This document shows positions 49,318 to 60,589 of a stretch of DNA of 64,000 nt, piece by piece (position 1 is the first letter of the stretch; every line of letters begins with the position of its first letter). Both the position numbers and the translations under genes were made by a program. The DNA lies in the NCBI GenBank assembly GCA_020186115.1, contig WSYJ01000099.1, positions 62,001 through 126,000 on the forward strand, written 5' to 3'. The notes beneath the pieces are model-generated. The model saw nothing but the letters and a program-made list of their open reading frames with translations. It did no database searches and was not told the DNA's origin. Source of the DNA: Histomonas meleagridis. Its lineage: Eukaryota > Parabasalia > Tritrichomonadida > Dientamoebidae.

Positions 49318-50211
49318 TTAGGAATCAGATAAATTTAATTCCTTTACATTTAATCTCAGTTTTTCGATTAATTCATCTGCAATACTTTCAACATCTTCAT
49401 CTTCATTTTGTGATTCATCTGAAGATGAAGTTTCGCCAAATAAATTTTTTGCGATTTCGTTTCCATCACTTAAAGAACTGCATTTTGCCTTTTTTGATGG
49501 TTTTAATATCGGCGATTGAGATTCATCATGAATTGGAGATTGAATTGTTGTGTCATCTTTCGGTGTCCATTGGATGCGAATATCCTTGGCAATTGATAAT
49601 GCGGCTGCATTTGATGCCAATTTTCTAATTTTCAAATAATCATTTGAAGATGATGAAGAATTGGAGGAGTCATGATATGTATTTGGTTGAGTATACTTTG
49701 GATCAACATGAAATAAAATTGGATCTGATATTGATGATGAAAAATCAGATGAATCAAAGGAAGATGAAATACTTGAAATTGTAACAGAACTGGAATAAGT
49801 ACTTGAAGAATCAGAAGATGATATAGAAATAATTTTATTATTTTGCTTATGGGATTCAGAAATTGGATTTGGATTTGGATACTTTGCTGTGTGATAAAAT
49901 ATTCCATCGTTATCAGAACTGAAGTTAGATGAAGAAGAATCTTTTTTAAAAATGTATGGATTTTTTTTCTTATTATATTTATTTCTCTGAATTAAATCTT
50001 CATTAGGTGTTTCATTTTTAATTGGTCTGGATAATTTTTGCTTTGGATCTGAATATATTTTTTTATTTTTGAATTCATAATTATTTAATTTTGAAGAAAC
50101 TTTTTTCTTTTTTGCTGATTTTTTCTCTTTTTCTTTGACTTCTCTTTTTAACATTTCATGGAATTCTATCATTTGTTCACGTAGCTTCTTTAGTCTTTCA
50201 TTTGGTTTCAT
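49318..50211 (-). CDS. Ser-rich, Lys-rich hypothetical protein
   Basis: A 297-residue protein of unknown function. Residues 1-45 are a highly charged helix (MKPNERLKKLREQMIEFHEM, then a Lys/Glu run and a KKSAKKKK nuclear-type signal). Residues 90-200 are low-complexity Ser/Asp/Asn (possible phosphorylation region). Residues 200-225 include LKIRKLASNAAALSIAKDIR, and the C-terminal ~60 are acidic, ending in an amphipathic helix (VESIADELIEKLRLNVKEL). The ATG at 50295 region is not used: the first ATG after an M3 element is 50211. Confidence 0.7.
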   Translation of the reverse strand: MKPNERLKKLREQMIEFHEMLKREVKEKEKKSAKKKKVSSKLNNYEFKNKKIYSDPKQKLSRPIKNETPNEDLIQRNKYNKKKNPYIFKKDSSSSNFSSDNDGIFYHTAKYPNPNPISESHKQNNKIISISSSDSSSTYSSSVTISSISSSFDSSDFSSSISDPILFHVDPKYTQPNTYHDSSNSSSSSNDYLKIRKLASNAAALSIAKDIRIQWTPKDDTTIQSPIHDESQSPILKPSKKAKCSSLSDGNEIAKNLFGETSSSDESQNEDEDVESIADELIEKLRLNVKELNLSDS

Positions 50212-50223
50212 GGAGATAAAAAT

Positions 50224-50231
50224 AAACGGTT
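50224..50231 (-). promoter_or_regulatory. M3-type element (Ser-rich gene)
   Basis: The minus strand reads AACCGTTT, a full M3 match, 12 nt upstream of the ATG at 50211; it excludes the longer frame. Confidence 0.6.
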
Positions 50232-50361
50232 TCCAAAACTCAAAGAATGAAATTTGAAAAACAATAAATTGACTGTTTTCACTCATATAAATCAAATTAA
50301 AGGTTAAAAAATTGAAGAACAGTTTACGAATATTTATAGGTACCTTCCAAATATTTTTTTT

Positions 50362-50821
50362 TCAATCATATGTGATTTCATGAATCTTTAGAAGGATCTG
50401 TTTCGTGACTTTTTTCGACATAATCAGAAAACTGAGTAAGCGTTTTGATGCTCTGGAATTTATCAATATTGAAGCTTCAATCCAAGAGAATTTTTGCTCA
50501 ATGATGGAATCACCTTCATATATGGAATCACAAACTGTTAAAGGCTTTTCAAAGCTAAATGGATATAATAAGATTTCTGCTTCAGGTTTTTGCAAAACTA
50601 AAATCATCAAATGATTGTTTGAGATTTTCTTGAGATATTTCTGACACATAATACGGGTTATTTTGTATCTTTTGTAGCATTTGTTGTGGCATTTGACATG
50701 GAATTTGTTTGGGTATCTTTGGTGTTTGAGGTAAGATTGGAATTTGAAATTTTCCTTGAGTTATCATTTGCTGAGCAAGAAATATTGGGCTATTATTTAT
50801 TTGCATGAAGTTTATCATCAT
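50362..50821 (-). pseudogene. Small Gln/Pro-rich gene split by a frameshift
   Basis: Two overlapping minus-strand frames. From ATG 50821 a Gln/Pro/Ile-rich protein (QIPILPQTPKIPKQIPCQMP) reads to a TGA near 50582. One frame over, the text continues as an ordered protein (PFSFEKPLTVCDSIYEGDSI) to a stop at 50362. The frame change falls at an AAAAA run (~50595), so one extra A would explain it. There are no splice-site motifs at the junction. It is either a recent pseudogene or a base-calling error; no family recognised. Confidence 0.5.
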
Positions 50822-50839
50822 ATTAAAAGTTGGGTACAA

Positions 50840-51182
50840 ATTGTAAAAAAATTGTTATTGATAAGTACTCGTAACGCCGGTCCCAATTATATTATATTAC
50901 AATGCTCATACACAACGAATGAAGTGACATGATGCTTGTTATTAATAATGAGTCACATTTCGAATAAAGCTTTTTTAACTCATTCCATTTGGATGTCATG
51001 TTAAATTATAAATAAGCCTAATCTCGTCACTTTACAAAATCTTTAATTTCACGATTGCAACTGGAAGCTCCATAATATTGATGAACAAGTACCTCAGAAG
51101 TACAATAGTACTTGAATTAGTTTTTAAATATTTCAAACTGAATTTAGGAAATGTTTATTTCAATATTTAAATATTTCCTCTT
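50840..51182. other. Intergenic, AT-rich
   Basis: About 340 bases, nothing recognised. Confidence 0.5.
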
Positions 51183-52136
51183 TTATCCTTGAGAATCTTT
51201 TAGTTTTATTATGTCATCACATTTATGACGTTGAATTTTGTCTGCAAATAATCGAATAATATCTGCATTTTTCTTTTCTGATGCTATTATAAGCGCTGTT
51301 TTATATATTTGAAAGTGATTCCAAATGTTTATATGAAATATCATATTATTTAAAAATACTTTAAATATAACAAATAAATATCTTTAGCATCGATATCAAT
51401 ATTCTCTTGTTCAAGAAGTAATTTAACTGTTTCTGTATAACCATATTTAGATGCCAAAATAAGTGATGTATTAAAAAATTTAAATTATTTCCAAATATTA
51501 TTTTGAAATATAAAATTATTAAAATAAATATTATCTTTAGCATTAATATCAATTCCTTCTTGTTCAAGAAGTAATTTAACTATTTCTATATGACCTTTTT
51601 CAGATGCCCAAATAAGTGCTGTTCTAAATAATTTATATAATTTCCAAATATTATTTTGAAATATGAAATTATTAAAATAAATATTATCTTTAGCATTAAT
51701 ATTAATTTCTTCTTGTTCAAGAAGTAATTTAACTACTTCTGTATAACCTTTTAAAGATGCCCAAATAAGTGCAGTATTAAATAAATTAAATAATTTCCAA
51801 AAATTATTTTGAAATAATAAATTATTAAAACAAATTTCAAATAAAACAAATAAATATCTTTCGCATTAACATCAATCCCTTCTTGTTCAAGAAGTAATTT
51901 AACTATTTCTGTATGTCCATTTAAAGGTAATTCAATATGAATTGTTTGATATAATTTGAATAATTTCCAAATATTATTTTGAGATAGGAAATTATTTAAA
52001 TAAATATTAAATAAAACAAATAAATATCTTTCGCATTAATATCAATTCCTTCTTGTACAATAAGGTAAGTAACTGTTTTTATATGACCATTTTCAGGTGC
52101 ATCATTTATGGATGCATAAAATAATTTAAATAATTT
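51183..52136 (-). repeat. Ankyrin-unit array (about six units)
   Basis: Units on the minus strand with 80-nt and 63-nt spacers mixed. Two consecutive 63-nt spacers (51530-51720) join units in frame, reading NIYFNN...NIWKLYKLFRTALI between motifs. The array ends in TALIIASEKKNADIIRLFAD and a Lys-rich cap closing with TAA at 51183-51185. It continues the broken N-terminal part at 52137-52816. Confidence 0.8.
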
Positions 52137-52816
52137 TCAAATATTATTTTGAAATAATATATAAAACCAATAAATATTTTTATTGTTAGCATTATTCATA
52201 AGTAAATATTTAAAACATTTAATGGATGAAAAAAATGCTGCATAATCAATTAATGTAACATTATCTTTGTTAATAAATGAACATCTTTCATAAAGTGATG
52301 GCTCAATTTTTTGATTAAAATCAAAATTTGGTTGTGATGATATTTCTTGAAGTTTTTCTATTTCATCATTTCGAATTACTTTTGCAATTTCATTTGGATT
52401 ATGTCCTTCTTTAATTAATTGCTTATGAAGTTCATAATCATTCTTTGATAGTTCTTCATAAGTAAAAAATGCTTCATTAGGTGGACTAAAAATTTTAGCA
52501 TAAATATCAGGGTTCACTTTATAATGCATAAAATAAAATGATCGAATATTTTTAGTAATATTAGAATCAACAAATTTCGTCTAATCATTTCCTCAAGTAT
52601 ATAATATGATTCTTTCGAACCTATTATACTTATATGATTACTAAAAATTTTTGTTATATTTGTAACATTTTTTTGGATTTCTTTTTCTTTTATTTGTATT
52701 GTCTCCAAATAATTTAAATATATATTAAGTTCGTTCTTAGAATAAAATGCAAAATAAACCAAATTACTAATAATTTTATTAAATGAATATGGGAAATCTA
52801 AATCGAATAATTTCAT
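52137..52816 (-). pseudogene. DUF3447-type ankyrin gene N-part, frameshifted
   Basis: Two minus-strand frames, 52816-52514 and 52529-52137, together cover the helical N-domain and the conserved block (NPNEIAKVIRNDEIEKLQEI, SLYERCSFINKDNVTLIDYA). A frameshift near 52571 separates them, and a large part of the N-domain between the fragments is shorter than in the other two genes. The DNA of the conserved block is nearly identical to that at 42400-42600. It breaks off directly into the ankyrin array after CFKYLLMNNA. Most likely non-functional. Confidence 0.7.
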
Positions 52817-53071
52817 TATTTGATCAATTGTTAATTCAAAAAAATCCCTCTAAATTGCACAGAAGATACTCACCACCGAAAATAATTACAAGGTTAATGC
52901 GTCTCCCAAAAACACCATTACTAACTACAAATGTAAAGCACGTTAAACTGTAGACAAAGTTTGTCAAAAAGTGGATAATAGGTAAAGTATTCAAAACAGT
53001 ATATTATTAATTTTTATTAATTACATGATTTGAAATGAATTTTACGACAAACAAATTTGATGTAAAGGCAA

Positions 53072-54181
53072 TCATAAAAATTGGTTTTGGAAATGCCACA
53101 TATCATTGAAATTTTGATCCGAAAAATCTAAAGCAAAGTCATTATTGATACCCATCTCATTCCGCTCAGATGGATATGTCAAAGGGATATCAAATTGGTC
53201 ATCAAGATGGTCATTTGGAGGCAAACAATGCGAATCAAACGAATTGTTTTGCTGCATATTTAACTCAGGAACAGGAAGCGAATTATGTCCAAACGAATGG
53301 TTCTGAGTTTGGTTCGCTGCGAACATGTTATGTGAGTCAAATAAATGATTTTGATTTATTGTGGGCTCATATGACAAATTACTGGGATTAAATGAATTGC
53401 TTGGCTGGTAGCTTATCTTTGGGACTGGAAAGGAATTGCGATTTTGACCAAATGAATGATTTGGTTGTTGATTGATTACACCATCAAGCGATAAACTGTG
53501 CGAATCGAACGAATTGTTGGGCTGCTGGTGAAACATAGGAGCAGGAATTGAGTGATGACTTTGGTTGTATGAATAGTTTGATTCAATTGAATCAAAATAT
53601 GGTTCAATGCTATGGCCATTATATAAATTTGTTGGGATGGAAGAAGCTTGTGAGTGTATTATCGGAACAGAATTTCTCTGGAATTTATGAAATATATTCG
53701 GACTAATCTTGTTATTAAGATATTGAAACCTGGATTTAACAGCATTGTCAGAACGATGAAGTTGCTTCCCAATGTTTTGCCATTTAGGTCCTAACATTTG
53801 ATACAATTCTAAAATGATTATATCTTCTTGTTCAGTCCAGTTCCCTTTTTTTAAGTTTGGATCTAAAACACGCTTGTAGTGTTCACGGCATTGTTTTGCT
53901 GTTCGATTTTTAAAAATTTTTGCGATTTCACACCAATTTCCTCCAAATTTTTCATAAGCATGTAACAATAAGTTGTCTTCTTCTTCGTCCCATCTTTCTA
54001 TTGATTTCCTCGTTTTTTGCTGGTTTTTGAACTTATGATTTTCTTCAGGAGTTAGAGATGATGTTTTCGAGAAAATCTCTTGTTTTTCTTCAAAAAGTTT
54101 TGGATTCGCGCTTTCAAGCTCTTCAAAGTTTGCATGTTTAAATGCTTGTGGGTCATTAATCAATTCATCAAAATCATCCAT
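53072..54181 (-). CDS. R2R3-Myb-like DNA-binding protein
   Basis: A 369-residue protein. An acidic N-terminal ~60 residues is followed by two Myb repeats: ERWDEEEDNLLLHAYEKFGG with ...CREHYKRVLDP (about 62-112), and GNWTEQEDIIILELYQMLGP with NAVKSRFQYL (about 113-160). The spaced Trp positions (Trp64, Trp79-type, Trp117, Trp136-type) are those of Myb repeats R2 and R3. The C-terminal ~200 residues are Asn/Gln/His/Ser-rich with repeated NxSFDSH and QQPNxSF patterns, a probable low-complexity activation region. Trichomonads have large Myb families; one member class binds the M3 core promoter element. Whether this protein does is unknown. Start with an Inr 25 nt upstream. Confidence 0.9.
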   Translation of the reverse strand: MDDFDELINDPQAFKHANFEELESANPKLFEEKQEIFSKTSSLTPEENHKFKNQQKTRKSIERWDEEEDNLLLHAYEKFGGNWCEIAKIFKNRTAKQCREHYKRVLDPNLKKGNWTEQEDIIILELYQMLGPKWQNIGKQLHRSDNAVKSRFQYLNNKISPNIFHKFQRNSVPIIHSQASSIPTNLYNGHSIEPYFDSIESNYSYNQSHHSIPAPMFHQQPNNSFDSHSLSLDGVINQQPNHSFGQNRNSFPVPKISYQPSNSFNPSNLSYEPTINQNHLFDSHNMFAANQTQNHSFGHNSLPVPELNMQQNNSFDSHCLPPNDHLDDQFDIPLTYPSERNEMGINNDFALDFSDQNFNDMWHFQNQFL

Positions 54182-54203
54182 TGTTTGTTTTGAGCCTCAA
54201 TTT

Positions 54204-54208
54204 AATGA
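54204..54208 (-). promoter_or_regulatory. Initiator (Inr) of the Myb gene
   Basis: The minus strand reads TCATT; predicted +1 at 54206, 25 nt before the ATG at 54181. Confidence 0.5.
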
Positions 54209-54299
54209 AGATTTTGGATCTAAAGAAATTTAACTTTTTGAAAATGATGATGTAGATGTGTTATACTTTTTGATTAATGTTTTTTGAAAAGCCGATAGA

Positions 54300-54521
54300 T
54301 TATTTCACAAAGAAAATCATGATTGTTTGATTATTTTTAGTGTTATTTTTTGCACATTCGCACAAACAAGCAATTAGAATCTCAAAGAGCGTACCGGAAA
54401 CAATTAAACTCACAGAAAAAGTGTAATTCACGTTTTCATTGAGTATCATTGAATTAAAACCGAATGAAATTTCGTTCAATTTCATGAATATATTGTTGGC
54501 CAGTAAAATTGCATACGACAT
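54300..54521 (-). CDS. Possible small membrane protein
   Basis: A 73-codon frame from ATG 54521. One hydrophobic stretch (FSVSLIVSGTLFEILIACLC) is followed by a polar tail rich in Asn/Lys. The open frame extends upstream to TTG only. No family recognised and no core promoter element; size is within chance range for this base composition. Confidence 0.25.
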   Translation of the reverse strand: MSYAILLANNIFMKLNEISFGFNSMILNENVNYTFSVSLIVSGTLFEILIACLCECAKNNTKNNQTIMIFFVK

Positions 54522-55685
54522 GTTTTTTATCTCGTTATTTTTATCAAAACTCAAAATTCTTTTGTAAGAGTATGAAACTTTAAAGTCTACTCAAATCGTA
54601 ATAATTTGTACGTTAATTTTTCTGAGGTTTACTCGAAAAAATCGAAAATCTTTTTAAAAAGTTTCAAAATTTCTTATTACACTATTTATTTTAAATAACA
54701 AAAAGTAATTTCTGGAAAACTATAGATATATCCCCTTCCGAATATTATTATATATTGAAAATAACTGTTGTGTAGGTAAAATAATTCTGGATCATTTATA
54801 ATATATAATTTTATACCTAAAATTGCATAATGTGTCCCAAAATAAATACTGAATGTTTTTTGCAAATTTCAGAAGAATTTAGAAGGGCATTACATATTCT
54901 GATTTTCATAAAAGTATTATTGATTTTTATCTAACAGGTAAAAATTTGTTTGAATAATGTTCAAACCAAAAATCATCCTAAATCCAAATGATCTACTTCT
55001 TCTCAATGAATAATATAGTTTATAAGAAATTATATATATGATTCAATTACCCTTTGAATATTTCTGGAAATGCAAGCAAATTTCAAGATTTTTTTTTATG
55101 GAGTTCTAAATTTCGCTTTTTTTATCCATATATATTTTGGGTAATCAGAAATGAACGATCAATATTTGAGAGGAATCAAATGTCGCTTAATTTCCATTCA
55201 AATTCTCTATGTTTTTTTACAACGGGAAATTACCGTTGCTTCCGACCAATTATTATCACAAAAAATAGCGAAGTAAAGTTAAGAATTTTACTTAAAGTTC
55301 ATTTTCGTTATTTACTATTTTTTTAATCCTGGAGAGCGATAAGGATAATATTTCATTAATTTTTTGATATTACCACCAAAGCCGCCGCTTCGATCTCTAA
55401 GTTTTTTATCTTCTTTCTTTGTAGCACAATATTTTATTCCAGATCAATTTATTTTATGTCTTCCTCATATCTGAGATTGAGAAGATGGGTTCAACGTAAT
55501 GTACGTGCTGCATATAGCACCATTATTTTTATAATGTTTTTTTTCCAAAAACAAGTATTTGTGACAATAGTACATATATAAATAATTTTTAGAACATGTG
55601 ATTGAAAATGCACTACTTATAACATTAAATATATTTTTCAGAGCTTAAAATCATCATTTGATTTTTTATGTATTATGGTTAGTGA
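54522..55685. other. Intergenic, no supported gene
   Basis: About 1.16 kb of AT-rich sequence. A 90-codon plus frame (55054-55326) has no recognisable similarity and is not called. A G/C-richer patch (55370-55400) on the minus strand may be a coding relic, but its frame is short. Confidence 0.45.
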
Positions 55686-57185
55686 TCAAACGATATTTTC
55701 AGTTTGTTCATTTCCTTTTGCCTGAATGTATACATTCATATGATAATCTGGCCCACCTATTTTCCATTCTTCTAGACCAAACAAAACAACATTGTTCAAT
55801 TTTTTAACCCTGGACAATGCAACATACGATGATCCATGAGCAAAAGCTTTTTCATCTATATATATTGCAACATTTCCCAAAGTTTGACCTTGGCTTTTAT
55901 GGGCTGTTACTGCCCACGATAATTTCAAATGAAATTGATACATGAAAATCACCTTTCCATCAGCAATTTGATGTTCAACGGATTTTCTTCTTGCAATTAG
56001 TATTGGTTGTTCGTTCTCACTTTGATGATCGAATTTAACTGAAATGACATCTATTTGTGCAATGTATTCAATCATTTTACCTCTTGTCCCATTAATCAAA
56101 CCAGAAGATATATCGATATTTTGAAAAAGGATGACACGTGCACCAGTGATTATATTTAAGGAAAATGGAATTATTGAATTTACATACCTTTTTTTAATAG
56201 CACCACATAATGTTTCAATTTCACCTTGAGTTGCCAATCTTAAAGATGCAGGTTGTGCTTGCTTTCGATCATATTCATCAAATTGCCCTAAAAATGCAGA
56301 TTTTTCTCTTACACAAAATTTTGCCTGAAGATTTATCCGAACATTGTTGTTCATATTTGATCTTTTGATCAAAATATAATTATTATAATATAATGCTATT
56401 TTGTTAAGAAATGTTATTACCATTCTATTTTCGTTGTCATATTGAAGGGATTCATCAATTTTGACAATTACTTCATCCATATTACCTGGAATGAATCTTT
56501 GCTTCAGTAGTAATTCAATATCTTCGCTGAATGGTGATCCATCATCATGTTTACGAATATTCTCGAGCAACTTATTGAAACTTTGTTCTTCTTCAGACTG
56601 TCGCATAATCTGATTTAGTTTCCATTGTATTAAATTTATATATGGTTCACTTTCATTAAATTGTCTTAATGCTTCAATGAAATCATCTTTAGCGCTGGTT
56701 ACAGCGGGGACTTGTGCAACATCACCAAACAGCAATATACTTTTACCTCCAAAAGGTCGAAGACCACATCCAGAATTCTTTTGCTTCATTATTTTGCGAA
56801 GACCAAAATCAATAGCACTAAGGACCTTATCAGATATCATTGTAACCTCATCAATAATAATCACTTGAACAAATGTCATCGCATATCCTTTTGGCCTAAT
56901 AACATCAAGAGAGCAATAGACAGTTTCTTCTTTATGAGAATCTTTCTTGCTATATATGCCGAAGGCCGAGTGTACTGTTTTACAATTGATTAAGCATGCC
57001 GCAATACCTGTTGAAGCACATACAATATGTGGAATGGAAGAAGCAATAAGATAATATATAATTGTTTGAATTAGGTAACTTTTTCCTGTTTCTGCCTTAC
57101 CTCTGATAAATGCTGTTAGTTGCTGACCACTTGATATTCGCTTTGTTATTCGTCCAAATATATATTTTTGGCCAGCGTTTGACAA
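55686..57185 (-). pseudogene. PIF1-like helicase domain of the Helitron-type element
   Basis: The longest open piece (~500 codons, first codon TTG; the frame is open further upstream to ~57315). Superfamily 1B motifs in order: RGKAETGKSYLI (Walker A; Glu replaces the usual Gly), VIIIDEVTMISDK (Walker B), LLFGDVAQVPAV, NGTRGKMIEYI, TAHKSQGQTLGN and VALSRVKKLNNV. Motifs are intact enough for the domain to have been functional until recently. It is embedded in a broken polyprotein, not a cellular PIF1, which would have its own N-terminus. Confidence 0.8.
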
Positions 57186-58500
57186 ATTTTTGTTAATGTT
57201 AAATTTGATATTAGCAAAAGCTTTGAATTCATTCCTCCATGAATAATTTATATGCTCATTTAATAGAACATCTGGAGGGATTATAGATATATCTTCAACA
57301 TTTTCATTATAATTTTAAAGAATCATATTTTCATTAATTACTTCTTGAATTCTTTCCTATTGCTCCATATGAACTTGATCTTTGCTATTATTTAGATAAG
57401 AAGTCATATCATAAATCATCATAGAAATGGTTCGGATTAAATCAGATTGATCATACATTGAGTAATTAAGCATATAATTAATTAATAGTTCATAATACTG
57501 TTTCAAATTATCGTCATCTGGAATGGATAATCCATGGTATTCAAGTGCTTTCAACCATGTTGACTGGCCTGCTTTCATTTCCTCATCCGACCTCCATGAT
57601 CCGTTTAGCATATATAAACATATGCAAATTCTTCTATGTCAGATCTGCATGTAAACCTTTCAGTTATGACAATCTGAGGAGAATCTCGAAGTTCTACATA
57701 TAATGCTTTGGCATCTGAAAGTGATTCATCAGGAAAAAGATCCCTTGTATAAATAAGTTATCTAGGAGTTAGATTTTCATCTTCCCAATTCGATGCAGGA
57801 CGACATGTATTTTTTGGACGAAACGGACGAATAGGAGGATTCAAGTATTCTTCATAATTTTCGTTTGCAATATTTTTCATATGTTGTATTAATCGTCCAT
57901 TTGTCACACCTAAATTTTTTATATTGTAATATGAAAAAAATGTTAGAATACCCATCTTTTCAAGTTCAGAAGGACGTCTAAAATATTTTTCTACCCACGT
58001 GATCTGAATTTGTTGACCATCTAAATACGCTGCTTGACGTGCTTCTGGAGATTTTATAGAAACATATATTGATGGAATGAAATAGAATTTCATTTTATAC
58101 AGTCTGAACCAAAATACTTTGTGCCTAAAAATTTCGTGGCTGCTTTATCGACAGAAACGATTCTAGCATGAAATGCTGTTTGATATTCACCAATCTGAGG
58201 GGCCATCTGAATTCGAAGATTAGAAGAGCTCTTCTGAAATTAAATTATACAATGTAATGAATAGCATTGGAGAACAATGAGCATGCTTTTAATTTCGCAA
58301 AATATGAATATGACAATGCCTTATCAATTTCATCAAGAAATAAGGTGAATATTTTACAACTAAGCCGGCTTAGTCTTCATCACTTCTTGGAAGTAACAAA
58401 TCCCCATCAGATGTCACACTAAGTTAGTTTCATTGCACGACATTTTGGGAAACCCATATTTACATGATGCTTCAGGATTTCGTTTTTCGCATCTTTGCAG
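55686..58500 (-). mobile_element. Decayed Helitron-type element (Rep/helicase polyprotein relic)
   Basis: Reading on the minus strand from 58500: CKYGFPKMSCNETNL, then a GDLLLPRSDED-like piece in another frame, then KYSPYFLMKL, the order seen at the end of the Helitron-like N region. 58093-57758 gives the YFRRPSELEKMGILTFFSYY block. 57611-57357 is a linker. 57185-55686 is the PIF1-type helicase. Stops and frame changes separate these pieces, so the polyprotein is dead. No Rep catalytic HUH motif was seen and the element ends were not found; other PIF1-bearing elements remain possible. Confidence 0.65.
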
Positions 58501-59636
58501 AGTACATCCATGGATCATTTGACATTATGTGTTACGATGTTTTTTCTATTAAATTTGTTCATATATCAGATTGAACATATTTATAAATATACAAAAATTG
58601 AAAAAAAAAATGCAAAAAATATTGTATCTTTTGTCCCAGATCTTTCAAGTATATGTATATACAGAAAATATTATAATAACTATTGAAGAGTGATGTAAGC
58701 GAAAAAAAATTTCAAAAAATTGAACATTATCCTGAATGAAATCAAGCCAAATTCTTTCCATTTCACAGAGGTGCCATAATAAATATAATTTTGTAATTTA
58801 TTCAGAAAAAAAATTTGAAATCACAAATTTAATGATTTTTTCGAAATTCTTAAAATACTGAAATATATTCATTATAATTGAATATTTTGGTTCATTTATT
58901 ATCAAATAATGATAAAGTTATAGTGGAATTTTTATTATATAAAATTTTACACCATGTATAATTTTTTTCATATGATATTATTTTGATTCCTTACAAAAAA
59001 TTCCATAATGTTATTTTAAAACTTGAAGTACCATTTCATAGAATACAATCAATATTTTGTATTTATATAAGTTTTATCAAAATTCTTGCATATATTTTAG
59101 AGAAATTTTTAATTTAATCAACAACAAATTTCAATATAATGATGTGACATGTGAATTGAAAAATATTATCAAATATCACAAAAACATAAAAAAATGATTT
59201 AAATGAAATTAATGTTACTCTTTGTTATAAAAATCAGAAGAATTTTTATCATTATTGAACGAAGTTATTCATTAAAATAATGCATTTCAACAAAGAAATG
59301 AAATTTTTGTAAATTTTGATAAAAATCGGAAATAAATTGAATTAACCCAATTCAGAAACAAATATTGAATAATTTTTACGAAAAACAATTACTTTATTTC
59401 AACAAAAATGAACAAAAGGTTGTGGCAACATGTTTTTTTGTGATAATGCAGTTTTTGTGTGCAATATTAACTTTTTGTAAGCAAGCGAATATTCGAAATC
59501 AAAAAATCAAAATATCCAAAAAATATACGAATGAATCCAATTAAAGACATGAGATATAGGGTTTAATTACTATGTTTATTAATATTTTTGAGTTATATAA
59601 AAATTCCATTGTGGAATTTTCGCTCACCCTACTAAA
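58501..59636. other. Intergenic, very AT-rich
   Basis: About 1.1 kb of long A/T runs. Small open frames occur but none is supported. Confidence 0.5.
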
Positions 59637-60189
59637 GCCTGATCAAAAAGGTTGTTCCACCAATTTGATAGGGTACCGTTTATTTTATCAATCATAGAAT
59701 ACAAGATGCCAGAATCTATGATAAAGAATCGTTTGGAAATCATTCAGGCGATATCCCAAGGAAAAAACAATACCCAAATTTCCAGGGAAACTGGACATTG
59801 TCGAAAATTTGTGAGAAAAGGTAGAAATGATTTAAATTATAAAATTGTATTCACTCAAACTACTCCAATTCGAAGACCATCTATTGTAAATGATGCCACT
59901 ATCAATAGAGTCAACAGCATGACGCTAAATAATAGAAATTGCATTATCTTTTTAGAATGAAATTGATGATAACACCATTAAGAACTTGGTGGATTCGATG
60001 CCAAATAGGCTCCAGGAAGTTATAAATCATTAAGGAGGGCCTAATGGTTACTGAGTAAAGTTCTAAAACGATATGGGAACCACTTAGTTAGTAAACATCA
60101 CAAAATAGTGTTAAAAAAAGATGTTTCACCCTGCATTCAATATTTGAGAGGTTTGAATACGGAAGGTGGAACAATTTCTCTGATCAGGC
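59637..60189. mobile_element. Internally deleted Tc1/mariner copy, 553 bp
   Basis: 25-bp terminal inverted repeats GCCTGATCA(n6)TTGTTCCACC at 59637-59661 and 60165-60189, identical except for four bases in the n6 part. Between them lie the two ends of a transposase only (next entries). A TA lies near each end, but the exact boundary is off by one base. Confidence 0.88.
59706..60130 (+). pseudogene. Truncated Tc1/mariner transposase (HTH start and C-terminal end)
   Basis: From ATG 59706: MPESMIKNRLEIIQAISQGK followed by NNTQISRETGHCRKFVRKG, a Tc1-type helix-turn-helix; then PIRRPSIVNDATINRVNSMT, the linker. The catalytic DDE core is missing. About 20 nt later, in another frame, DSMPNRLQEVINHKGGPNGY-like text (59993-60055) is the family C-terminus. 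So ~200 central codons were deleted. Non-coding in practice. Confidence 0.82.
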
Positions 60190-60589
60190 TTAATTAATTA
60201 TTAATTGAATTGAATTAGTATATCATTAAAATATTTTGAAATTTATTTATATAGTTTATTTTTTCATCAAATTAATATTAAATAAAATAATTTCAGAAAA
60301 GATACGTGGTCCAATCCACCAAAGGACTTGGAAAGTAAAAAAGAACATGCAATATCTTACCTAGTACCTCAGTATGTTAGATAGTTATGTTGATATCATA
60401 GATGACAACGTTGGTTTGGAAGATAATGAATCGCAATTTGTCTATTTTTTTTTTTTATTTATTCTTCAAGTCTCAATTCATATTTTAATTCTGTTTATAA
60501 AAAGCATTATTCCTGTTATCGTGTCTTTGTTACTCAAACAAGTAAAAACATGCTCGATTTTCCCGATTTATAATTTAAACGGTCGTTTA
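60190..60589. other. Intergenic, no supported gene
   Basis: About 400 bases between two transposon relics. A short plus-strand frame at 60374 has a hydrophobic stretch but no support. Confidence 0.45.

Noticed and set aside
55054-55326. 90-codon plus-strand frame
   Set aside because: Aromatic, low-complexity translation of AT-rich DNA with no support.
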